Source of the DNA: Mytilinidion resinicola
Lineage: Eukaryota > Ascomycota > Dothideomycetes > Mytilinidiales > Mytilinidiaceae
Direction of reading: 5' to 3'
DNA length: 64,000 nucleotides
Assembly: GCF_010093595.1 (NCBI RefSeq)
Contig: NW_022985438.1
Coordinates: forward strand, 1,450,785 to 1,514,784
A program made the position numbers and the translations under genes. Of the stretch, positions 56,789-64,000 are shown one piece after another; position 1 is the stretch's first letter; every line of letters starts with the position of its first letter. The notes beneath the pieces were generated by a model, which searched no databases, was not told the origin of the DNA, and worked only from the letters and a program-made list of their open reading frames with translations.

Positions 56789-57710
56789 TCTGAACTATGT
56801 GGTGAAAGGCGATGTTCGATGGCCTATGGTTGCCTCTCGCGACTGCAGGCGAGCGGGACTTGATGCTCGGCAAAACCTTCCTTCAGTAATTCGTCTCAAC
56901 TCCTTTCCGTCTAAAGACGTCTAAATCCTCAAAGCAACCAATGTCATGAGACTCGGGCGAAAGTCTAGTAAAAATGGCCTCGTACGCCTCTTCCGCTGCT
57001 TGCACATCTCTCAGACTAGGATTCTTGAAACAAGTAGTATCACGATTCTGAATGTGCATTGTAGTAGTACTAACATAGTAAGCCTATCTCGTCCCATACC
57101 TCGAGACGCCTCTACATGTAAGTCAAATGATCCGATTTTAGCGAGCTTAACTAGATCCTACCCCCTACGGCATCTAGCATGCAAAGACCCGTTGATGGTG
57201 CTACCTAGGCATGCGGGCACTATTTACTCACTATCAGACCGTGCATCCCATTGTCCGATCTCATTCTCGCAGATGTAGTGCCTCGTCATAACCGTGACTC
57301 TGCGTACTACTTGGCGATATATATAAGGCTCTTTGGTGCATCTTCAAGAACTACATAGATGGCAAGGTTTGTCTCGGCAAACCTTTGATCTATCGGCTAC
57401 TTACTTAGGCCACACCAGGCAATACCTAGCATCCAGAAGTTAAGAGCGCCCGGAACAGTAGGCGCGTTAGGTTGTATAGTCTATTGAGCCTATTGAATGC
57501 TGCACACTGCTCCGATTGGCCGGGAATTCTCTATGCAGAGCCACGGTTTGAGCTTTCCTCGCGGCATCGGCTCCTGCAAACCACGGCTTCAAGTTCTCAC
57601 GGAACACTCCCATCAACCCAAAGTACCGTCAACGGAGAGAGTAGCTTTAATCTCTGCCTTACTTGGCGTGTACTTGAACTTGGTCATCTTCCAAAAAGCC
57701 ACTACAGAGA
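56789..57710. other. Divergent intergenic region
   Basis: Promoters of ARL2 and the acetyltransferase gene. Between about 57395 and 57475 a stretch loosely resembles pieces of 5S rRNA but is far too diverged to call. Confidence 0.5.
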
Positions 57711-60135
57711 ATGGCCGTCACTGAGGCCGAAGGTACGCCGCCTCACCTTTCCCCAGCCCTCGTACTCACCTCACGATTCCAGGAGAGATTCATCCCGTGT
57801 TCGCGAGCATCGCACAGGTCCCGGCAGCTTCGCTTGTCGTCGCACCTGCCGCGCAGCAGGCTTCGACTCAGACACGCCGGAGGCCCAAGCGGCGACAATA
57901 CAAAAGGCTCGCGCTCGACTCTATTGAAGAGCCCCAAGTTCCTATTGTCCTGCCAAGCCTCGCGCCCGAAACGTCAACCTCGACCAGACCTCGCTCACCT
58001 CATCACCTCTCACAACCAACACCAATCAGCAACAACACAGTCTCGTACACCAAAGACCTCGAGCAGCTTAACGAGAAACCCTCCGCTTCGCGCGGACGTC
58101 GTCGGAAGCGCAAGTCAAAAAACATGGCGACCGTATCGATCCCCCCTCACTTGCGATACAAGAATCGCGCAGCAAACCTAACTCCAGCGACCACTAACCA
58201 TCTGCCTCCAGCAGCCCCGAAGGGAGCGGCCACAGGTACTGCCAATGGAGTTGCTCCCTCTGCTCCGGTTGAGCAGCAGGCAAAGCAGCAGGCCAAGCAG
58301 CCAACAACCCCTGCAGGCTTGACCCAGGCACGATACGCCGTTAGCAGCGCGGCCAAGCACGTGCCCGAGTAAGTCGAACATCTCTATCCTTACTTCACCT
58401 ATGCAGTCTTGGCTGACACGATCCTAGGCAACCCCCTAAAAAAGACAGCGCGATCAGTTTGCAGGCTCTCCCGACTCCGCCCGTCAGTCCAGCACAACCC
58501 GAAGCTCCTCCAACCACCACGTCTGCGGCCCCTACGCCCGCTACCACTGCCAATGCGACTGCAGCGTCTCCAGCTAAAGCAACTCGTGTTCCTCCGGCTA
58601 AGGCAACTCCTGTTCCTCCGGCTAAGGCAACTCCTGTTCCTCCGGCTAAGGCAACTCCTGTTGCTTCTAACGCGGCCCCGGCCTCTTCGACCAAAGCGAC
58701 TCCTGCTCAGAATGGTGGAGCGAAGAACGCGTCATTCACTTCTCCATGGCAAGGACGCGCGACCGCGACAAACCAGGGCCCCAGGCCGCGCACGGAGCGT
58801 TTCCCCAAGTCCAAAGCAATGCGGCCACTGACTGATGAGGAAAGCGACGGAGGGGTTTCGTTTAAGTCGGACAGCAACGGTGACCCCAATCATGATATTC
58901 GCAAGCTTACGGATTGGGACGGCAATTGGTTGCCAGCTCCTATAGAATGGGAGGGAAGACGTGGCTTTTCGGACCGCAACTTCTCCAGCCGTGTAGAGGG
59001 TTGGATCGTTAAGACAGAGAAGGCCTGCCGAAACCTGGAGATCATAGACACAAGCGCTCCCAAATTTCTGGCTAAAGATAACGGAGATGTTGCGCCTAGG
59101 GTCTGGATTCCCCAAACGATTGATGCCGAATCCCCGGGAGCTTTCTGGAGGACCTATCAGTCACGAGCGCCGCCACCCATGTCCGATTTTGATCCAGACG
59201 AGCTTCCTTGGTGGGAGAAGTACGAATCACCGACTTCGAATCTGCTGAAGTCTATCGAGGTTCCCAATGCATTTCTGGACCGCGAGGATCCTACCTACAG
59301 CAAAGCACAGCAAGACGACGGTGCTGCGGGAGCAATCAAGCGACGCGAGCATCTACTGAAGGCGAAGCAGGCCAGAGCGGCCGCCAAGACAAGACGCCAG
59401 CTTGCAGAAAGCAAAGCTGCCGCTAAGATGTACGCTGATCACCCGGAACCGCCTGACAACACACTCCATCCCAAGGTCAATGTTTTCGTGCGCCCAGCCT
59501 ATCCCGCCGACATGGAGCAAGTCCGGGACATCTATAACCACTACGTCATGCACACCATTCAGGCCCAGGAGTTCGAGCCGCGTACACGAGCCAATATAGT
59601 CAACCGCGTCACGGACATTACCAGCCACGGCCTTCCTTACATCGTCGCCATTGACAGATCGCATAAAGGTCCCAACGGCGGGCTCAGGCATCTTCCCGAC
59701 CGCATTGTGGGATTCGCGAATGCTGATGACTACGCCTCTGTCGGTTCCATGTACCGGTTTACCGTTGAGATGGAGCTCTACGTCCACCCTGACTACAGCC
59801 ACAAAGGTGTCGGGAGCTGCCTGTTGGACAAACTTCTCGACCTCCTAGACAACGGCTACCGCGCGCGAGGTGGATACGACTGGTTTGCAAAGCCAGACTA
59901 CAGATCAGATGGCCAGCGTGTCGTGAAGACAGTCAACGTGCAAGTCCCGTACGACCACAACAACAACTACGTCATTGAATGGATCAAACCATGGCTGAAG
60001 AATTTCGGCTTTAGGGCCGCCGGAGATATGCGCGGCATGGCTTACAAGAACAACACCGTCATCAATGTTGCTATCTTCCAGTTCGCCACGAGCGAGTACA
60101 TCGACCCGCGCGAACGTCCGACCAACCCACTGTAA
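57711..60135 (+). CDS. GNAT-family N-acetyltransferase with long disordered N-terminus
   Basis: Modelled exons 57711-57732, 57783-58368 and 58428-60135 give 771 residues; a shorter protein of 650 residues starting at ATG 58124 (MATVSIPPHLRYKN, excellent AACATGG context) is a real alternative. The N-terminal half is disordered and Ala/Pro/Lys-rich, with tandem KATPVPPA octapeptides. A middle region is conserved-looking (DWDGNWLPAPIEWEGRRGFS, VWIPQTIDAESPGAFWRTYQ, LPWWEKYESPTSNLLKSIEV) and is followed by a basic helix (KRREHLLKAKQARAAAKTRR). Residues from about 545 on form the acetyltransferase: VRPAYPADMEQVRDIYNHYV, RIVGFANADDYASVGSM, VEMELYVHPDYSHKGVGSCL (acetyl-CoA loop, GxGxx in KGVGS) and NFGFRAAGDMRGMAYKNN. 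Substrate unknown; similar fungal proteins are uncharacterised. The domain is sure, the start is not. Confidence 0.88.
58582..58662 (+). repeat. 24-bp coding tandem repeat in the acetyltransferase
   Basis: Three 24-bp units and a partial fourth encode T-P/R-V-P-P-A-K-A repeats; units two and three are identical, so copy number may vary between strains. Confidence 0.95.
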
Positions 60136-61029
60136 GTTCGATACTACACACACCATATACCCGGTTCCCAATCTGCATCCTGGCTTGCAAATGCCCAAAG
60201 ACCCTCTCCTTTCTTTTTTTGATTCACAATGATTGCTTTGCGGTCTTGAAAGAGAATCTTTCCTTTCCTTTTCCCATGGCCATGCACGTCTGAGATGACG
60301 GGCCTTCCTGGTACTTGTTTTCTGGCAATCTGCCATTGCGGCAGAGATAAACGGGGTGAGGGATTCTGAAAGCCGGCTGAAGAGCTGGCGAGATACAGCG
60401 CCTCTGGGTGCTTTTTATGGGTCTTTCTGCGACTGCATTTCTTTTCTACACTTTACAATGAGAATGCTTCAATCGAACCACAAAAATTTGCTTGGACTCA
60501 GATTCCGTTTTACTTGGTCAAGTTTATAGTGATGGTGGGTCGTGAAGGTCGCCGGTGACTCCTTTCTGATTGCCATACACACTCGTCAACATCGCAGCTA
60601 TGACCATCGCTCACGGTCACTTCATGTGTTTTGTTTCAAGTTAACGGTCGGAGTGGGCGTGCGTCAATCCGTGATGCTCATATCCGCCATATAATGACGG
60701 CAGGGGTGTGACTGCGTTTCCGAGCGACTCGAAACTCGAAACTGAGAGGTTACACAAGCTTAGAAAGCGTTGAAACACTCATGCGTCTTCTAATTGAAGC
60801 TCTTGGAGTCAACAGGAATAGTAATGTCTCCTCCTTTCTAGCACAGCTATAAAGACTGCTCCTTCGAAGGTATTCTCTACCTTCTTCCACCTACTACAAC
60901 ATCCAGTCATCAAATCTCATCGATACGATTTACACTATCTCAACAACCCACACTTTCAAGAACCGTCGCGAAACTAAAGGCGAACTCTCTCATATCCACA
61001 CTAAATCTTCCCTCGAAGCTTGAATCATT
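60136..61029. other. Intergenic, promoter of first Cys/His protein
   Basis: 3' flank of the acetyltransferase gene, then the promoter of the first small Cys/His gene with TATAAAG at 60848-60854 (about 180 bp above the ATG) and a CT/CA-rich leader. No gene. Confidence 0.6.
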
Positions 61030-61491
61030 ATGGCTTCCCGAACCCGCCCGGACAACCCCGACAAATCCTTCACCATCCTTCTCGGAATGCCTAAGCCCGA
61101 GAAGCCTAAGCATTCAGACTGGGTTCTTCTCAAACCATGCGAGCTCCCCCTCGAAGCCCGCTGCGATCATCTCCAAAATCGTAGCACATGCAGGAGAGTT
61201 TGGGAATGCTATGGTTGGCAGCGCGGGTTAACCCTAAACAACTTCAATGACTATATCTATACGTGTGAGAATGAAAAATGTTCGGGCCACGCCAGCGACG
61301 AGGGTCCCCGGTGCTATGGTAAGCCTGGTGTGGTTTGCAAGCAGCCGTCTGCGAAGGGCGAGGAATTGAAGAGGATGAAAGTACGGGGAACGCATGAGGT
61401 CAAAGGCTGGAAGGACATTGTGGGAGAAAACGGCTTGAATAAGACGATGAAGAAGATCAAGGCAAAGCAAGGGAAGCAGTTTGTTGGGTAG
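61030..61491 (+). CDS. Small Cys/His-rich protein, tandem paralogue 1
   Basis: Single-exon gene of 153 residues without signal peptide or membrane span. It has RCDHLQNRSTC, WECYGW, DYIYTCENEKCSGH and RCYGKPG, i.e. a C-x-H ... C ... C ... TC-x4-C-x-G-H ... C arrangement that could hold zinc. The C-terminus is a basic helix after VKGWKDIVGENGLNKTMKKI. The same plan recurs in the two genes that follow; paralogue 2 shares HLQ, YxFTCENExCSGH and GWKDI..K.GLN.TM.KI. I do not recognise the family. Intracellular location is inferred from the missing signal peptide. Start: ATG in TTATGGCTTC context conserved between the copies. Confidence 0.8.
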   Translation: MASRTRPDNPDKSFTILLGMPKPEKPKHSDWVLLKPCELPLEARCDHLQNRSTCRRVWECYGWQRGLTLNNFNDYIYTCENEKCSGHASDEGPRCYGKPGVVCKQPSAKGEELKRMKVRGTHEVKGWKDIVGENGLNKTMKKIKAKQGKQFVG

Positions 61492-62126
61492 GGTTTTCCT
61501 ATGTTTAGAGTGCTAGGTATTGCGAGATGTAGAGGAATGTCTGGGTTTTGTATTTAAGTGGTGGTCTAGAGTGCGTGTTTATTCTTCTTCTGTGTATTGC
61601 TGCTAGATATGTCATTGGGTTTGTTTTACACTATTGAACCCAAGAGTAGCCTCAACGAATTGTGCTTCTGCAAGTATGAACTACCAAGCTTTCAAGGTCT
61701 TTCGGCAATGCGTCTGAGTATAAATTGAGTCATCCACAATTTCTCGTCGACTCAGTTTACTCTAACATTTGCAGTGTTACCTTCTGAAACTCACGAGTCA
61801 CGAGTAATGACGCGATATAAAACCCCTTGATTGTGACTGTCTTTAGCACTCCTAGCCATGGTTTCAGATGTTCGTCTCTGAAGGAGGCTTGACTCCTCTC
61901 TACCCTTGGCAGAAGTATAAGAACATATTTCTGAGCGGCTCTTCTCTACCTTCTGTAAACCACTACAGAGCATAATCACCTTCTAGCCTCTTGAACCTAT
62001 TCCCAACTCAAGTTTCCACGAAGCTGCAAGGGCACCTTATCTAAACAACAACATCATCACCAACAACCGACATCCAAATCGACATCTCGTATCCACACCA
62101 CATCTTCCCTCGGGACCTGAATCACT
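61492..62126. other. Duplicated flank between paralogues 1 and 2
   Basis: 3' flank (TTTTGTATTTAAGTGGTGGTCTAGAG near 61545) recurs after paralogue 2 near 62718, and the leader before 62127 (ATCTTCCCTCG ... CTGAATCACTATGGCTTC) recurs before 61030. The copy-2 promoter lies at 61891-61921. No gene. Confidence 0.7.
61891..61921 (+). promoter_or_regulatory. Conserved promoter block of paralogue 2
   Basis: GACTCCTCTCTACCCTTGGC followed by AGAAGTATAAG, 26 of 30 bases identical to the block at 63340-63370 before paralogue 3; TATAAG at 61916. Confidence 0.6.
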
Positions 62127-62603
62127 ATGGCTTCTAAAGCCGCCCTGCTAGACTCCAACACACCCTTCCGCATCTTAATCAACCACCACGGAGACGATGG
62201 ACTCACAAAAGTGGGGGAAACCTCCGTCGATGTCAACCCATCCACCTTCCCCATCGAAACCCGCTGCTCCCATCTCCAAGACGGTAGCACAACTTGCACA
62301 ACTGGAGAATGCTATCACTTGGTGTCTCGAACGCCCCCACACAAATTCGACAAGGGCTACGTCTTCACGTGCGAGAATGAGGCGTGTTCCGGCCATAGGA
62401 CCCCGTTTAGACGGTGCTTTACTGCGGATGGTTTGGTGTTGAGCGAGCTGGGTGACCGTACGGATAAGAGGGCGTTAGAGATGACAGAATACGATTACGG
62501 TGTGCATGAGATTGAGGGGTGGAAGGATATTGAGGGGAAGAAGGGGTTGAATGAGACGATGAGGAAGATTACTGCGGTGAAGAAGCTTGCTGCATTGAAG
62601 TAG
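62127..62603 (+). CDS. Small Cys/His-rich protein, tandem paralogue 2
   Basis: Single-exon gene of 158 residues, paralogue of the gene at 61030. It has RCSHLQDGSTTC, GECYHL, GYVFTCENEACSGHRTP and RRCF in the same order, then IEGWKDIEGKKGLNETMRKI. Cysteines align with copy 1, which argues that they bind metal or form a structural core. The flanks are also alike, so the unit duplicated together with its promoter and 3' region. No signal peptide. Function unknown. Confidence 0.8.
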   Translation: MASKAALLDSNTPFRILINHHGDDGLTKVGETSVDVNPSTFPIETRCSHLQDGSTTCTTGECYHLVSRTPPHKFDKGYVFTCENEACSGHRTPFRRCFTADGLVLSELGDRTDKRALEMTEYDYGVHEIEGWKDIEGKKGLNETMRKITAVKKLAALK

Positions 62604-63486
62604 GGCGAGGGGGAGGAGCAGGAGAAGGCTGGGAGGTAACGCGTAGTTTGGTGTTAGAGTTGCTTGAGGTTTCAGTGTTCGGTCTTACGAGTTGTGAAGG
62701 AATGTCCGGTGTGTGTATTTGAGTGGTGGCCTAGAGTGTGTGTGTATTTGTCTGGAAATAGCTGCTAGATCGGGTCCTTATTTTGTTTCTTGCTATCAAA
62801 TTGTAGTAACCTCAACGACTTGTGTCCTCAATGTAAGTGTACACTTTCCGATTCTAGGTCTATTGCAAATGGGCTTCCCGTAAAGATCGAGCTAGCCACG
62901 AAATCCTACCAAGGCCGTCTGGGGTCGCTTCACCATGACCAGCTAGATGAGAGGAGGTCAAGATGTAAAGCGGATTCCTCCACGAGGGGACGATGAAAGG
63001 GAGAGACTACTCTATTGAGATACTCTAAAATCGGACTTACGAGCTTGTATGGATTTAGTACTGCTGAAGCGACCCGAGAATTGTGTCTGTAACTGCGGTG
63101 GAGTCAAGCGCGGTAGACATGGCTCCCAAAAAATGATGTGAGACGGATCTCATCACTTCTAGGTCTGTTGATGATGCTTCGCAGTATTCAATCAAGTCAT
63201 CCATGAAAACATATAGACTAGTCTAACGAATCTCCCCTTCTATGACTGACAATGAGTAACGCGGTATGAAACTCCCTCATCACGAGCTCCCACCACTTCG
63301 AGTCACGGTGTCGGAAATCCCTGCTCCGCGCAAATAACTGACTCCTCTCTGCCCTTAGCACAGGTATAAAAGTTCCTCCCTAAACAGTTCCTCTCCATCT
63401 CCCAGGCACACACGACAGAACACTATCACCCAGCCTCGTCGATTCTCAAGAGCCAAAACCAAAGCCTACCAACACCAACACCAACA
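62604..63486. other. Flank between paralogues 2 and 3
   Basis: Copy-2 3' flank, then a diverged duplicate of the copy-2 upstream region (GAGTAACGCGGTATGAAACTCC near 63252 versus GTAATGACGCGATATAAAACCCC near 61804) and the copy-3 promoter at 63340-63371. No gene. Confidence 0.65.
63340..63371 (+). promoter_or_regulatory. Conserved promoter block of paralogue 3
   Basis: GACTCCTCTCTGCCCTTAGC then CACAGGTATAAAA, matching the block before paralogue 2; TATAAAA at 63365 is 122 bp above the ATG. Confidence 0.6.
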
Positions 63487-63964
63487 ATGTACCTCAAATT
63501 CCTCGTCCGCGACGGTATCGGTACCCGAGACATCGATCTCAACCCTCCAGACGCGGCCTCTATTCTCCGCTGTGGCCACATCCAGCATAAATACCGTATC
63601 CGTAAGACCACCTATAGCTGCGACGAATCCAAGCACTACGCCATCCTTTCGAATTTCGAAACGAGCGCGTCTTCCCCGTACGGCCTCTTTTACCTGTCAG
63701 GGGCACCCGTGGCCAGAGAAACCGTGCTATGACACGCAGTCCTTGTTCTGTCAGCTCGACGACCCTTGGTATCTATCAGGGAATTTGAAGGCGAGGTATG
63801 AGGCGCTGGAGGAGGGGGGTTTCGTGAATGACGAGGTGTATAAGGGGAGTGGGAGGGGATGGGAAGTGATAAGGACGGAGGAGTGGGAGACGGAGGATTA
63901 TGGATATGATAAGAGGATGGAGGAGTTGAAGCGGGAGCTGGAGAAAGTGGAGACGGAGAAGTAA
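63487..63964 (+). CDS. Small Cys/His-rich protein, tandem paralogue 3 (spliced or frameshifted)
   Basis: Diverged third copy. From ATG 63487 the frame reads LKFLVRDGIGTRD and ILRCGHIQHKYRI, matching the C-x-H-(L/I)-Q region of copies 1 and 2, but runs to a stop before the second half. The second half (SFTCQGHPWPEKPCYDTQ, like FTCENExCSGH, then GWEVIRTEEWETEDYGYD) lies in another frame. A 64-bp intron from 63602 (GTAAGA donor) to 63665 (CGAG acceptor) joins them in phase and gives 137 residues; a one-base frameshift making this a pseudogene is the alternative. Copies 1 and 2 have no intron. C-terminal part is a charged helix (MEELKRELEKVETEK). Confidence 0.6.
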
Positions 63965-64000
63965 GAGAGATTATGGGGGGTGAGGAGAGGGCGAGGGCAA

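Noticed and set aside
57395..57475. Stretch resembling pieces of 5S rRNA (TACTTA-GGCCACACC, AGTTAAG, end GTTGTATAG).
   Set aside because: The pieces come in the wrong order and spacing and the helices cannot be formed; similarity is too weak for a gene or a clear pseudogene.

Overview
The window comes from a filamentous ascomycete (Pezizomycotina), most plausibly a dothideomycete. Genes are interrupted by introns of mostly 50-65 bp with GTRNGT donors, CTAAC-like branch points and YAG acceptors. There are no operons, and the families are typical of these fungi (laccase, UstYa/DUF3328, F-box and ankyrin proteins, a DUF4045-gelsolin protein, a ULD-type ubiquitin-like protein). Species identity cannot be read from the sequence. 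Exon structures were worked out by hand from splice signals and reading phase; every spliced model reported with exon coordinates keeps its frame. Left part (0.3-10.5 kb): an MFS sugar-type transporter, a 14-repeat ankyrin protein, an F-box protein, a UstYa/DUF3328 oxidase with both HxxHC motifs, and, transcribed away from it, a secreted tandem-repeat protein. That protein has five Cys-loop repeats and ten His-His-Lys cores, each preceded by Arg plus one or two X-Pro dipeptides. UstYa proteins tailor fungal RiPPs (dikaritins) made from secreted, repeated precursors, so this pair is the best candidate here for an undescribed peptide system. Decayed repeat block (10.9-15.9 kb): a small polytopic membrane protein gene lies among three diverged copies of one dispersed repeat, a 160-bp tandem duplication and an F-box-like gene broken by two in-frame nonsense codons. 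The differences are largely transitions, as expected after RIP-type mutation. A laccase (16.9-18.9 kb) is followed by a 4.5 kb stretch with no convincing gene. Middle (23.4-44.2 kb): ordinary gene-dense chromosome with a short-chain dehydrogenase, a methyltransferase-like protein, a DUF1295-type membrane protein, an acidic nuclear-type protein, an F-box/LRR protein, mitochondrial phosphatidylserine decarboxylase, a HERP/Usa1-like ubiquitin-domain membrane protein, an FAD monooxygenase, a ULD ubiquitin-like protein and an orphan. Right part (45.1-64.0 kb): two same-frame, same-strand ORFs separated by one stop codon that could itself be a splice acceptor, a 1,666-residue DUF4045-gelsolin protein, ARL2, a GNAT acetyltransferase and a tandem triplet of small Cys/His-rich intracellular proteins with duplicated promoters. 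The third copy needs either a 64-bp intron or a frameshift. Several genes are housekeeping: PSD1 (phospholipid synthesis), ARL2 (tubulin folding) and probably the Usa1-like protein (ER quality control). The accessory genes cluster at the left end and at the far right.
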